64,000 bases of DNA, taken from the NCBI RefSeq assembly GCF_005937985.2, contig NZ_CP042172.1:2666001-2730000 (forward strand). The letters run 5' to 3'. Source of the stretch: Arthrobacter sp. KBS0702. Lineage in GTDB: Bacteria > Actinomycetota > Actinomycetes > Actinomycetales > Micrococcaceae. Positions 40,539-52,390 of this stretch are shown piece after piece. A model generated the notes under the pieces. It was not told where the DNA came from and did not search any database. It saw only the letters and a list, made by a program, of their open reading frames with translations. A program made the translations under genes and the position numbers. Positions within the stretch are counted from its first letter, which is position 1, and the number at the start of each line of letters is the position of its first letter.

Positions 40539-42440
40539 ATGGGAAGTGCATCACTCAGGAAGTCCCGCGTGCTGGCCCTGTCGCTGGCCGCCCTCGTCGG
40601 CACCATGACCTTCGCCGTCAGCCCGGTACTCGCCGCCCCCGCCACCGGACCGGTCGCCTCGGAGAACGCCCCGGCGCCGGACGTCAACGCCGGCGAGGCG
40701 TACACGCAGTTCATCGTGAGCTTCAAGAAGACCCCCGGCAACGCCACCCCCGGCGGCCGCGCGAACGCCTGGGGCAAGGCAGCAAAGCAGCAGGGGGTCA
40801 CCGTGAAGGAGCTGCGTTCGCTGGCCACCGGGGGAACCCTGATCGCCTCCGACAAGGCCCTCTCGGACCAGGCCGCCAAGGACTTCATGGACGAGATCGC
40901 CGCCTCCGGGGCAGTCGACGCCGTCGAACCCGACGCCCGCATGACCGCGGTGCTCTCGCCGAACGACCCGCGCTACAGCGAGCAGTGGGACTTCACCGCC
41001 GCGAACGGCATGCGCATCCCCGGCGCGTGGGACGTCTCCACCGGCTCCGGCTCCACGGTCGCCGTGATCGACACCGGCATCACGGCCCACCCCGATCTGG
41101 ACGCCAATGTGCTCCCCGGCTACGACTTCGTCTCGGATGCCACCGCTGCCCGTGACGGGAACGGCCGGGACGCCAACGCCCAGGACCAGGGTGACTGGTA
41201 CGCCGCCGGCGAATGCGGCCAGACCGCGGCCTCCAACTCCTCCTGGCACGGCACCCACGTGGCCGGAACGATCGCCGCGGTGACCGGCAACGCCACCGGT
41301 GTGGCCGGCGTCGCCCCGAACGCCAAGATCCTCCCGGTCCGGGTCCTGGCCAAGTGCGGCGGCTCGCTCTCCGACATTGCCGACGCCATCATCTGGGCCT
41401 CCGGCGGCACCGTCTCCGGCGTCCCCGCCAACGCCAACCCCGCCAAGGTCATCAACATGAGCCTGGGCGGCTCCGGCGCCTGCGGCACCACCTACCAGGC
41501 CGCCATCGACGCCGCAGTGTCCCGGGGCACCACCGTGGTGGTGGCGGCGGGCAACAGCAACCAGGATGCCTCCGGTTTTCGACCCGCCAACTGCAACTCG
41601 GTGGTGACCGTAGCCGCCAGCAACCCGAGCGGCACCCTCTCCTACTACTCCAACTACGGGGCGACCGTGGACCTCACGGCTCCGGGCGGGGACACCAGCG
41701 TCAGCGGCGGCGGCATCCTCTCGACCATCAACACCGGAACCACGACGCCGGGCGGCGCCGGCTACGCCAGCTACCAGGGCACCTCAATGGCGACCCCGCA
41801 CGTGGCCGGCCTGGTGGCCCTGATGAAGGCCAAGTCCCCCGCCCTCACCCCGGCCCAGGTCGAATCCACGCTCCGCCAGGGCACCCGGGCCATGCCGGGC
41901 GGCTGCACCAAGGGCTGCGGCGCCGGGCTCTCCGATGCCACGGCCACGATGGGCCTGCTCGGCGGAACGACGCCGCCGCCGTCGGGCAACCTGCTGCTGA
42001 ACCCCGGCTTCGAGAGCGGCTCGGCATCGTGGACCTCCGACCACGCGGACACCTTTGAAACCGGAACCGACGCCCGGACCGGCAGCGGCTTCGCCGGCCT
42101 GAACGGCTGGGGCCAGGCGACGTCGTACACGCTCGACCAGACCATCTCCGTCCCGTCCGCCGTCGCCGGTTCCTCCCTGTCCTTCTACCTCAAGACGCTG
42201 ACCGACGAGACCACCACGGCGACGGCCTACGACACCCTGAAGGTCCAGGCCATCAGCGGCGGCGTCACCACGACCCTGGCCACCTACTCGAACCTGAACA
42301 AGTCCACCGGCTACGTGCTGAAAACCCTGGACCTGTCCTCGTTCAAGGGCAAGACCGTCACGCTGCGCTTCCTCGGCGTGGAGGACTCCTCGCTCAAGAC
42401 GTACTTCTTCGTGGACGACACCTCTGTGACGACCTCGTAG
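40539..42440 (+). CDS. Secreted S8 family serine peptidase (subtilisin)
   Basis: Extracellular subtilase, 633 residues. Signal peptide (about residues 1-32, ending SPVLA), I9-type propeptide (about 50-137), then the catalytic domain with Asp178 (AVIDTGI), His237 (WHGTHVAGT), oxyanion Asn339 (AAGNS) and Ser416 (GTSMATPHVAG). Four or more cysteines suggest disulfides. A Pro-rich linker near 475 leads to a C-terminal beta-sandwich (NLLLNPGFESG...) of carbohydrate-binding or P-domain type. It has its own promoter, leader hairpin and terminator, so it is expressed alone. Confidence 0.94.
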   Translation: MGSASLRKSRVLALSLAALVGTMTFAVSPVLAAPATGPVASENAPAPDVNAGEAYTQFIVSFKKTPGNATPGGRANAWGKAAKQQGVTVKELRSLATGGTLIASDKALSDQAAKDFMDEIAASGAVDAVEPDARMTAVLSPNDPRYSEQWDFTAANGMRIPGAWDVSTGSGSTVAVIDTGITAHPDLDANVLPGYDFVSDATAARDGNGRDANAQDQGDWYAAGECGQTAASNSSWHGTHVAGTIAAVTGNATGVAGVAPNAKILPVRVLAKCGGSLSDIADAIIWASGGTVSGVPANANPAKVINMSLGGSGACGTTYQAAIDAAVSRGTTVVVAAGNSNQDASGFRPANCNSVVTVAASNPSGTLSYYSNYGATVDLTAPGGDTSVSGGGILSTINTGTTTPGGAGYASYQGTSMATPHVAGLVALMKAKSPALTPAQVESTLRQGTRAMPGGCTKGCGAGLSDATATMGLLGGTTPPPSGNLLLNPGFESGSASWTSDHADTFETGTDARTGSGFAGLNGWGQATSYTLDQTISVPSAVAGSSLSFYLKTLTDETTTATAYDTLKVQAISGGVTTTLATYSNLNKSTGYVLKTLDLSSFKGKTVTLRFLGVEDSSLKTYFFVDDTSVTTS

Positions 42441-42457
42441 CACGCGCCGCACACAAC

Positions 42458-42498
42458 GAATGGGCATGCCCTCGCTCCCCGGGAGGGCATGCCCATTC
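42458..42498 (+). terminator. Terminator of the subtilisin gene built from the GGGCATGCCC repeat motif
   Basis: A perfect 16-bp inverted repeat (42458-42473 with 42483-42498) with a nine-base loop, followed by TTT, 17 bases after the stop. Each arm contains GGGCATGCCC next to ATTC, the core of arrays A, B and D. This is the only inverted copy in the window (locus C). Confidence 0.8.
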
Positions 42499-42518
42499 TT
42501 TGCGGTTCCCGCGGCAGG

Positions 42519-42524
42519 TACGCT
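42519..42524 (+). promoter_or_regulatory. Leaderless -10 (TACGCT) of the 42531 gene
   Basis: TACGCT, six bases, then ATG 42531; it decides the start over the upstream in-frame ATG at 42489, which lies in the terminator. Confidence 0.6.
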
Positions 42525-42530
42525 GGCGGC

Positions 42531-43136
42531 ATGGGTAAAGGGTGGATCTTCGATGGCCATATTGCAGGCCTGGGAACGGAATCCGGCCTGCGCGCGGTGG
42601 TGGGCCTCTGGCAGCGGTCCCCCTTCGGATCCTTCGCTGACGCCATGGTGGAGCTTCCCTCGGGCCACAGGATTCTCTTGGCTCCGACCGCCGAGACCCG
42701 TGACTTCATCGCCTCGGTCTACAACTTTGACGAGAGCCTCGTGGTGGATGTGGCGGCGTCGTATCAGGGAGGGCAGCTCACCGTCGACGCCGGTCCCCTC
42801 AGCGTGCGGGCCGCCGTCGGAGTTCGCACCCGGCTTGGCGGCGTCGTGCGCCTGGTCCCCCGCGCGGTGGCGGTGCACCCGCTGTGGTTGCGGGCCGTCA
42901 GTCCGCTGGCTGCCAGAATCAGCCCCGGAGCCCGCACCGCGGGTGCCGCCAAGGGCGGACGGACGGAGTACTACGGCGTGACGGATCTGCACCACATCGG
43001 GGCGGCCCGCGTGAGCTGGGACGGCGCCGACGCCGGGTCACTTGCCGCCGTCCGGCCCGCGGTCACCTTCGGTTTCAGCAGCGTTCCCGCCGCCCCCAGC
43101 CTGGCGCGGGTGCGGACCACTGTGACGGCGACCTAG
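42531..43136 (+). CDS. Conserved hypothetical protein
   Basis: 201 residues, no recognised domain, no signal peptide or clear membrane helix. It begins MGKGWIFDGHIAGLGTESGL and is mixed alpha/beta in character, with even, coding-like codon use; a cytosolic protein is predicted. Leaderless start after TACGCT. Convergent with the ABC exporter gene. I cannot assign a function. Confidence 0.75.
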   Translation: MGKGWIFDGHIAGLGTESGLRAVVGLWQRSPFGSFADAMVELPSGHRILLAPTAETRDFIASVYNFDESLVVDVAASYQGGQLTVDAGPLSVRAAVGVRTRLGGVVRLVPRAVAVHPLWLRAVSPLAARISPGARTAGAAKGGRTEYYGVTDLHHIGAARVSWDGADAGSLAAVRPAVTFGFSSVPAAPSLARVRTTVTAT

Positions 43137-43168
43137 CCCGCGGACACAGCCGCAGGCTTCACCGCGGG
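43137..43168. terminator. Bidirectional hairpin between convergent genes
   Basis: CCCGCGG (43137-43143) and CCGCGGG (43162-43168), with AGCC/GGCT pairing inside the loop. It fills the gap between 43136 and 43174. No U-tract. Confidence 0.6.
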
Positions 43169-43173
43169 GCCCC

Positions 43174-45015
43174 TCAGACCCCTTCAGCCTCGTCCACGGC
43201 CAGCTGGGATTCGAACATCCGGAAGTAGCGGCCGCGCAGGGCCACGAGTTCTTTGTGCGTGCCCTCCTCCACGATCCGGCCGTCCTCCAGCATGTAGACG
43301 ATGTCCGCCTTCTCGATCGTCGCGAGCCGGTGGCTGATGGCGATGATGGTGCTGCTGCGGTCGGCGAAGAGCCGGGTGAAGATCCGGTGCTCGGCGAGCG
43401 CGTCGATCGCCGAAGTCGGCTCGTCCATCACCATAAAGGATGCGTCGCGGTAGAAGTTCCGGGCCATGGCCAGGCGCTGCCACTGGCCGCCGGAGAGGCC
43501 GCTGCCCTTGCGTCCGCGCGGATCCTCCATCCAGTTGCTGACGTGGTTGTCCAGCCCGTTGGGCAGTTTGTTGATGAAGTCAAGAGCCTCGGCGTCGGCG
43601 GCGGCGCGCCGGATCCGCGCGTCGTCCCGGGGCGCGTCGACGTCGCCGAAGAAGATGTTCTCCGCCGCGGTGGCGAACTCGTATTTCAGGAATTCCTGGC
43701 TGAGGACCGCGAGGTGGCGGTGCCAGGACTTCACGTCGACGGCGGCGAGGTCGACGCCGTCGAGCAGCACCTGCCCCGAGTCGGGCCGGTACAGCCCGGC
43801 AAGGATCCGGATCAGGGTGGACTTGCCGGCCCCGTTCTCCCCCACCACGGCGATGCGCTGGCCCTGCCGGATGGTCAGCGAGACGCCCTTGATGACCTCC
43901 AGTTCGCTGCCGGTGTAGGTGAAGCGGATGTCACGCAGTTCCACGGTCCGCGGCGCCTCGAGCAGGGGCGGGGCGTGCTCGGAGTGCACCGGCAGCGCCA
44001 TAAAGAGCTCGTAGTCCTTGAGGTTCGCGAGGTCCTCGTCGATCGAACTGAGCGAGGAGACCAGGCTGTTGGCGGTGGACAGGGCGCGGCTGACGATCTG
44101 CTGGACGTAGAGGAACTGCCCCACCGGCTGCGCCCGGGCGATGATCTGCCCTACCACCCAGATCAGCGAGACCACCTCGGCGCCATACTGCAGGGCGTCG
44201 GCGGCGAGCTGTTTGGGGATGTAGCGTTTCTGGAAGTCCAGCCGCCGCTTCTCGTCCGCGTCACGCAGCCGGGAACGCAGCCCCATCAGGTAGCCGACGA
44301 TCCCGTAGAGCCGCATCTCGGCGATGTGCTGCGGGCGCAGCAGGTTGGTTTCGATCATCCTGCGTTGCCGGCGCGAATCGACCTGGGTGTTCCAGTGCGC
44401 AATCTGTTCGCGGGAGAGTTTGAACTGCAAGTAGACGCTGGGGACGATCGCGACCAGCACGATCACGGCGATCCACCAGCTGACCAGCAGCAGCGCGCCG
44501 ATCGCCAGGATCACCGAGACCAGCTGGGTGAAGATGGCGGCGATCCGGTCCAGGACACGGGCGTAGGAATCGGAGAAGCGCTTGGCCCGGTCGTAGAGAT
44601 CCACCGTCTCTTTGTCGTCGTAGCGCCAGAAGTCGAGGGCGAGGAACCGCTCGTACATCAGGTCCCCGACGATCGCGCCGACCCGGAAGCTCATGAGCTG
44701 CTGGATGTAGCGGTCCACGCTGCTGAACGCTCCCCAGAAGAGGCCGAGCGCCGCGGTGATGATGACGTAGACGATCGCCTGCCGCCCGGCCTCGGCGTTA
44801 CCGGCGTAGGCGGCCGCGAGGGCCGTCGTGGTCAGTGCGGCGAAGTAGGTGGTGACGAGCGGCAGCAGCGCCGAAATCAGCGAGCCAACGATTTTCATCA
44901 CGACGGCGGCCGGCGAGGCACGGAAGCTGACCCGCAGCACTTGCGCCACGGCCCGCGCATAGGGCCGCAGCGCCAGCTTGCGCTTGGGTTCGCGCGCTGG
45001 CAGGAGTTCGGACAT
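43174..45015 (-). CDS. ABC transporter, fused permease and ATP-binding (exporter type)
   Basis: Half-transporter of the exporter class, 613 residues. A six-helix membrane domain (about 40-330) precedes an ATPase with Walker A VGENGAGKST, signature LSGGQWQR and Walker B FMVMDEPTSAID. The H-loop is AISHRLATIEKAD. Probably a homodimer, as no partner gene is adjacent; substrate unknown. ATG 45015 follows TAGGCT by six bases (leaderless). Confidence 0.92.
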   Translation of the reverse strand: MSELLPAREPKRKLALRPYARAVAQVLRVSFRASPAAVVMKIVGSLISALLPLVTTYFAALTTTALAAAYAGNAEAGRQAIVYVIITAALGLFWGAFSSVDRYIQQLMSFRVGAIVGDLMYERFLALDFWRYDDKETVDLYDRAKRFSDSYARVLDRIAAIFTQLVSVILAIGALLLVSWWIAVIVLVAIVPSVYLQFKLSREQIAHWNTQVDSRRQRRMIETNLLRPQHIAEMRLYGIVGYLMGLRSRLRDADEKRRLDFQKRYIPKQLAADALQYGAEVVSLIWVVGQIIARAQPVGQFLYVQQIVSRALSTANSLVSSLSSIDEDLANLKDYELFMALPVHSEHAPPLLEAPRTVELRDIRFTYTGSELEVIKGVSLTIRQGQRIAVVGENGAGKSTLIRILAGLYRPDSGQVLLDGVDLAAVDVKSWHRHLAVLSQEFLKYEFATAAENIFFGDVDAPRDDARIRRAAADAEALDFINKLPNGLDNHVSNWMEDPRGRKGSGLSGGQWQRLAMARNFYRDASFMVMDEPTSAIDALAEHRIFTRLFADRSSTIIAISHRLATIEKADIVYMLEDGRIVEEGTHKELVALRGRYFRMFESQLAVDEAEGV

Positions 45016-45021
45016 GCCTCC

Positions 45022-45027
45022 AGCCTA
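45022..45027 (-). promoter_or_regulatory. Leaderless -10 (TAGGCT) of the ABC exporter gene
   Basis: TAGGCT, six bases, then ATG 45015 on the minus strand. Confidence 0.6.
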
Positions 45028-45158
45028 GTTGCGGGCCGCGGCGCCGGAACGCGAAAGGGCCACGGGACGAATCCCGGGGCCCCTTCGCTTTGGCGGGGTG
45101 GGGCCACGCCCGCCGGGTTCCCTGACCGAGCTTGCGAGGTTAGGGGGCGGGGTGGGGA

Positions 45159-46700
<1,542 letters not shown>

Positions 46701-46729
46701 TCACGGGTAGGGGTTGCAGCAGATGACCA

Positions 46730-46745
46730 GCCCGTCATTACGGGC
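46730..46745 (-). promoter_or_regulatory. Small hairpin in the guaB leader
   Basis: GCCCGT/ACGGGC with a four-base loop, about 60 bases upstream of guaB and downstream of TAGTAT (46777-46772). Possible attenuation element; no known riboswitch is recognised. Confidence 0.3.
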
Positions 46746-46782
46746 GTGGCCTGTGCAGAAGTGTTGTGTAAATACTAGAACC

Positions 46783-46814
46783 TTGGCGGCGATCCCCATA
46801 TTCCGGGCCGCCAA
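46783..46814 (-). terminator. Possible terminator of the acyltransferase gene
   Basis: TTGGCGGC (46783-46790) and GCCGCCAA (46807-46814), an eight-bp stem with a 16-base loop after the stop at 46852. Weak, without a U-tract. Confidence 0.35.
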
Positions 46815-46851
46815 TGTGAGCAACGGCATCCCGCGGGCGGCGACGCACGCG

Positions 46852-48948
46852 TCACTTCCAGCCGGTGGCGGCGAGCAACCGCTGCTCGAACATCGGGATC
46901 ATGCTTTGCACGTACGTCTTGGTGAGGTGGTTGTCGTCCTTGTAGACGTAGACATTCCCGACGACGGCGGGGCAGGTACCGTTGGCGCAGATGAAGTCGC
47001 TCATGTCCATCAGGTGCAGCCCTGCGACCTTGCCCCGGTAGGCGTCCAGCGGCGAGGAGGCGGCCAGCGATTCCTGCAGCGGAACGTTGCAGGCCGCGGC
47101 ATCGGCGCCCTTCTTCTGCACGCACTCGGGCATGTTCATGGTGAACCGGGGGTTGTCGCGCACGCCCACCACCTCCATCCCGGCGTCGGTGAACGGCCGG
47201 ATGCCCTCAAGGTACTGCGGGACCTCGGTCTCGTACGGGGCGTCCTTGTGCGTGAGCGAGGCGACCGTGAAGACGGCGTCCGGCTTGTGTTCCAGGACGT
47301 ACCGGGTGCTGGCCCTATTGAAAGCGTTGCAGTCAGCGTCCCGCTCGGGCGATTCCCCGCCGAAGCGGCAGTTGCCCTTGAGCAGGGTGACGACTTCCCA
47401 GCCGTGGCTCTTGGCGATGGGGCCCAGCGCGGCCATGTACTGCTGGGCGTGCGAATCGCCGAGCACGACGATCCGCTTGGTCACCTGGTCCGGCTTGCTG
47501 TTCTGCAGGCAGCCTGAGAGCAGCGGGTCGCTCGTCATGTTGGCGTCGGTGCAGAGCCCGTCGATATCGGCCCACTCGTTCTTCATGGCGGCCGGGCCGG
47601 GAATGATTTTGGCGGCCGGTGTCGGCTTGCCGGCGTTCTCCGGCGCCAGCGCGGCGGCGCCGGGGGTCAAGTCCCGGGGCTGGGCAGCCGCGGCGGCCTC
47701 GTCGGCCATCATCTGGCTCTGCCAGACGGTCACCGGGCCGGCCAGCAGGGCGCCGCAGGCGGCGATCACGACGGCGGTGCGCCAGGCCCGGCGCTGAGGC
47801 CAGTGCCAATCGCGCAGCGGCTTCTCGACAAAGCGGGTGGTGAGGACGGCCAGCACCACGGAGGCTGCGACAATCGCGAGGCCCTGCATCAGGTCCGGCG
47901 CGCTGAGGCCCATCCCGGCCAGCGTCAGCACCAGCAGCGGCCAGTGCCAGAGGTACAGGGCGTAGGAGTTGTCGCCGAGGGCAACCAGCGGACGCCAGGT
48001 CAGGAGGCGGTCGACGCCGAAGCGGCTGCCGCTCTGTCCGGCCACGATGATGGCTGCGGCGGCCAGCGTCGGCCACAGCGCGATGAAGCCGGGGAAGGAC
48101 CGGTCCACGGTCAGCAGCAGCCCGCAGGAGAGCATTGCGGCCAGGCCCGCCCAGCCCAGGATCACGCGCAGCGCCTTGCCCGGTTTCAGGTGCGGCAGCG
48201 CCAGGGCCAGCAGCGAGCCGAGGGCGAACTCCCAGAGCCGGGTGCGGGTGTCGAAGTAGGCATAGGCCTGGTTGCTGGCGGTCTGGTCGATCGAGTAGGC
48301 CAGCGAGGCGGCGAAGATGGCCCCGAACGCCAGGGCAAGGATCAGCCGGTAGTTCCCCACCCGCCCGCTGAGGTTCGTCCAGCGGCGCAGCGCCCGCTCC
48401 AGAACGCGGTGCAGCACGGCGGCCCCGGCGAAGACCAGCGGCCAGAGCAGGAAGACCTGGCCCTGGATGGACAGGGACCAGAAGTGCTGCAGCGGGCTGG
48501 CACCGGAGTGGTCCTGGGCGTAGTAGTCGACGGCGGTGTCGGCAAGCAGCCAGTTCTGCCGGTACAGCAGGGATGCCCAGGCCTGGTCGAGGATATCGGG
48601 CCAGCGGCTTGCCGGCAGGATGGTCCGGGTGCCGATCAATACCCCGAGCACCACCACAACGACGGCGGGCAGCAGCCGCTTGAGCAGGTGCAGCCAGTGG
48701 CTCAGGAGGCGCAGCGGCTTCCCGCTTTCCACCTTCCGGGCGAAGCTCAGGGTCATCAGGAAGGCCGAGATCAGCAGGAAGATGTCCACCCCGCCGGAGA
48801 CCCGGCCCAGCCACACGTGGTAGGTCACCACCATCAGGACGGCGAGCGCACGCAGGCCCTGCACCTCGGGCCGGTAGCCCGATTTGCGGCGCGCCGGCGA
48901 CCCCGCGGGCGCGGGCGCGGGGCTGGCTGCGGCTCGCTCGTTCGACAC
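46852..48948 (-). CDS. Acyltransferase 3 / SGNH hydrolase fusion protein
   Basis: Membrane O-acyltransferase (OafA/YrhL type) fused to an extracytoplasmic SGNH domain, 698 residues. About ten membrane helices (about 30-415) include the acyltransferase motifs GYRPEVQGLRALAVLMVV and SLSIQGQVFLLWPL. The SGNH domain starts near 490 with VVLGDSHAQQ and has the catalytic DxxH in KDDNHLTK. Such proteins acetylate surface polysaccharides or wall polymers; the exact acceptor is unknown. GTG 48948 has GAGGGG upstream. Confidence 0.9.
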   Translation of the reverse strand: MSNERAAASPAPAPAGSPARRKSGYRPEVQGLRALAVLMVVTYHVWLGRVSGGVDIFLLISAFLMTLSFARKVESGKPLRLLSHWLHLLKRLLPAVVVVVLGVLIGTRTILPASRWPDILDQAWASLLYRQNWLLADTAVDYYAQDHSGASPLQHFWSLSIQGQVFLLWPLVFAGAAVLHRVLERALRRWTNLSGRVGNYRLILALAFGAIFAASLAYSIDQTASNQAYAYFDTRTRLWEFALGSLLALALPHLKPGKALRVILGWAGLAAMLSCGLLLTVDRSFPGFIALWPTLAAAAIIVAGQSGSRFGVDRLLTWRPLVALGDNSYALYLWHWPLLVLTLAGMGLSAPDLMQGLAIVAASVVLAVLTTRFVEKPLRDWHWPQRRAWRTAVVIAACGALLAGPVTVWQSQMMADEAAAAAQPRDLTPGAAALAPENAGKPTPAAKIIPGPAAMKNEWADIDGLCTDANMTSDPLLSGCLQNSKPDQVTKRIVVLGDSHAQQYMAALGPIAKSHGWEVVTLLKGNCRFGGESPERDADCNAFNRASTRYVLEHKPDAVFTVASLTHKDAPYETEVPQYLEGIRPFTDAGMEVVGVRDNPRFTMNMPECVQKKGADAAACNVPLQESLAASSPLDAYRGKVAGLHLMDMSDFICANGTCPAVVGNVYVYKDDNHLTKTYVQSMIPMFEQRLLAATGWK

Positions 48949-49054
48949 TTCTGACCCCTCAGGCGCGGTTCCAAAAACATCAATGTTACCGAACCGTAAT
49001 TTCCTGCGCCAATCGCCGGGAGGTCCGGTACGGGCGCCGCGGCGCGGCAGGACC

Positions 49055-49060
49055 TAGTCT
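49055..49060 (+). promoter_or_regulatory. -10 element (TAGTCT) of the DUF389 gene
   Basis: TAGTCT about 25 bases before GTG 49085, with the Shine-Dalgarno AAGGAGG between. This is one of the leadered genes. Confidence 0.4.
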
Positions 49061-49084
49061 GTAACGAGTCGAAGGAGGCCGCGG

Positions 49085-50053
49085 GTGATTGTGCAGTTAC
49101 GGATATGTGTGCCGGAGCGTCTTTCCGGTGCCGTGGTGGACTGCTGTTCGGAGGGGCTCGGTGTGGCGGAGGTGGCGCTGCACCCGGGCGCTTCGGTGCT
49201 GCCGCCGGGAGACGTCATCCTGGTCTTTATCGCGCGCGAATCCGTCGAGGCGCTGATCGAGCGGCTGCACGCCCTGAACGTCAAAGAGGTCGGCTCAATC
49301 TCGGTGACGACTCCCGAGTTGTTGCTCTCCGACCGCGCGGACGAGGCGGTGGCGGCGGCCCCCGGCGAGGGCGCGGACGCCATGATCTGGGATGAGGTGT
49401 CCCGGCAGACCGGAGAGGACTCCAGGCTGACATGGAGCTATCTGGCATTCCTCGTCCTGGCCACCCAGCTTGCCGCGATCGGGATCGTCACCGACTCGAC
49501 CATCGCCATCGTGGGCGCCATGGCCGTAGGTCCCGAGTTCGGGCCGCTCGCCGCGCTGGCCGTGGCGCTGGTGCGTCGCCAGTGGCGGCTCGGACGCGGG
49601 GCGGCGCTGGCGCTCGGGGTCGGATTCCCGGTTGCCATGCTGGCTGCGGCCCTTACGGCCTGGCTCTCCGTCCCGCTGGGGCTCTTTCCCGCCGACGCGC
49701 TGGACCGCGGCTCGGCGGTGGAGTTCATCTACCACCCGGGGCCGTATTCCCTGATTGTGGCCCTGCTGGCCGGAACTGCCGGCATGTTGTCCGTGATCGG
49801 CCGGCGGTCGGCGGCCCTGATCGGCGTCTTCATTTCCGTCACCACGGTACCGGCAGCCGGATATGTCGCGGTGGCGCTGGTGCTGGGTGAGTACCAGAAG
49901 GCTGCGGGGTCCGCCCTGCAGCTTCTGCTGAACCTGGTCGGGATCGTCGTGTCGGCCGTGGCGGTGCTGCTGTTCTACCGGGTAATCACCAAGCGCCTGC
50001 CACGCGACGCCGCACAGCGGCTGCGGCGGAAGTCGCAACCGCCCCGGCGCTGA
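49085..50053 (+). CDS. DUF389 domain membrane protein
   Basis: 322 residues. The N-terminal 110 residues form a soluble ACT-like part; then about six hydrophobic segments carry the DUF389 signature (ATQLAAIGIVTDSTIAIVGA, MAVGPEFGPLAALA). The family is widespread but not functionally defined. A basic tail ends the protein. GTG 49085 has AAGGAGG about eight bases upstream. A short 8-bp tandem array and a strong terminator follow. Confidence 0.88.
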   Translation: MIVQLRICVPERLSGAVVDCCSEGLGVAEVALHPGASVLPPGDVILVFIARESVEALIERLHALNVKEVGSISVTTPELLLSDRADEAVAAAPGEGADAMIWDEVSRQTGEDSRLTWSYLAFLVLATQLAAIGIVTDSTIAIVGAMAVGPEFGPLAALAVALVRRQWRLGRGAALALGVGFPVAMLAAALTAWLSVPLGLFPADALDRGSAVEFIYHPGPYSLIVALLAGTAGMLSVIGRRSAALIGVFISVTTVPAAGYVAVALVLGEYQKAAGSALQLLLNLVGIVVSAVAVLLFYRVITKRLPRDAAQRLRRKSQPPRR

Positions 50054-50062
50054 CCGGCGGGG

Positions 50063-50130
50063 CCAACGGGCGGGGTCAACGGGCCAACGGGCCAACGGGC
50101 CAACGGGCCAACGGGCCAACGGGCCAACGG
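50063..50130 (+). repeat. 8-bp tandem repeat GGGCCAAC
   Basis: About six perfect GGGCCAAC units (50081-50130), with degenerate copies before them, filling the space between the DUF389 stop and its terminator. Length is a multiple of eight, so it probably varies by slippage. Non-coding on both strands. Confidence 0.85.
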
Positions 50131-50166
50131 AAAGGACCGGACCAGCTGACGCTGGTCCGGTCCTTT
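50131..50166 (+). terminator. Strong intrinsic terminator between DUF389 and groEL genes
   Basis: A perfect 16-bp stem (50131-50146 with 50151-50166) and four-base loop TGAC, followed by TTCTT. The stem base is AAA/TTT, so it can act in both directions for the convergent DUF389 and groEL genes. Confidence 0.9.
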
Positions 50167-50194
50167 TTCTTGCACGGTGCCCTAAGGACAGGTC

Positions 50195-51817
<1,623 letters not shown>

Positions 51818-51885
51818 TCAAGACAGAACCCCGCGCAGCCGTTCCGTTCAAAGCGAAGGAGCGGCGGCGCGGGGGTCCAAGAGAG

Positions 51886-52182
51886 TTACTTTACGACGAT
51901 CGCCAGAACGTCGCGGGCGGACAGCACGAGGTACTCGACGCCGCCGGTCTTAACTTCGGTTCCGCCGTACTTGGAGTAGATGACAACGTCGCCGACGGCG
52001 ACGTCGACGGGAACGCGGTTGCCGTTGTCGTCAAAGCGGCCGGGGCCTACTGCAACAACTTCGCCTTCCTGCGGCTTCTCCTGTGCGGAGTCCGGGATAA
52101 CCAGGCCGGAAGCCGTGGTCTGCTCGGCTTCGAGCGGGCGGACAACAATACGATCCTCAAGAGGCTTAATAGAGACCGACAC
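51886..52182 (-). CDS. groES: Co-chaperonin GroES
   Basis: 10-kDa lid of the chaperonin, 98 residues. The mobile loop [19 protein letters not shown] and the roof region are present, and [12 protein letters not shown] is the family signature. GTG 52182 has AAGGAGAGG upstream. First gene of groES-groEL, behind a promoter bracketed by two CIRCE elements. Confidence 0.97.
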   Translation of the reverse strand: MSVSIKPLEDRIVVRPLEAEQTTASGLVIPDSAQEKPQEGEVVAVGPGRFDDNGNRVPVDVAVGDVVIYSKYGGTEVKTGGVEYLVLSARDVLAIVVK

Positions 52183-52293
52183 TCGGACCTCTCCTTTTCG
52201 TCAGCAAATTCGTGGACTTTAAAGCTGTGGTGCCATGGCGTACAGACCGTCGTCGCGGTGCCGGCAGCAGCCAGGCCGGTAAAGCTTCAGGTG

Positions 52294-52320
52294 TTAGCAC
52301 CCGCCTAGGGAGAGTGCTAA
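52294..52320. promoter_or_regulatory. CIRCE element 1 (groES promoter-proximal)
   Basis: TTAGCACCC, nine bases, GAGTGCTAA: one mismatch from the HrcA operator consensus. Just downstream of the groES -10. Confidence 0.9.
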
Positions 52321-52325
52321 TGACG

Positions 52326-52355
52326 ACTCTATGTAAGTAGTTAGCACTCGGTCAA
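52326..52355 (-). promoter_or_regulatory. groES-groEL promoter
   Basis: On the minus strand TTGACC (52355-52350), 18 bases, TAGAGT (52331-52326). The -35 lies within CIRCE element 2 and the start point just before element 1, so HrcA would block it from both sides. Confidence 0.8.
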
Positions 52356-52367
52356 GGCGAGTGCCAG
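52341..52367. promoter_or_regulatory. CIRCE element 2 (overlapping groES -35)
   Basis: TTAGCACTC, nine bases, GAGTGCCAG: one perfect arm and one arm with two mismatches. Confidence 0.85.
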
Positions 52368-52390
52368 AAATTCGTCCCGGGTGAACATCG

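Noticed and set aside
41784..42995. 403-residue ORF antisense to the subtilisin gene
   Set aside because: No RBS and no domain; the plus strand there encodes clear protease sequence and a terminator.
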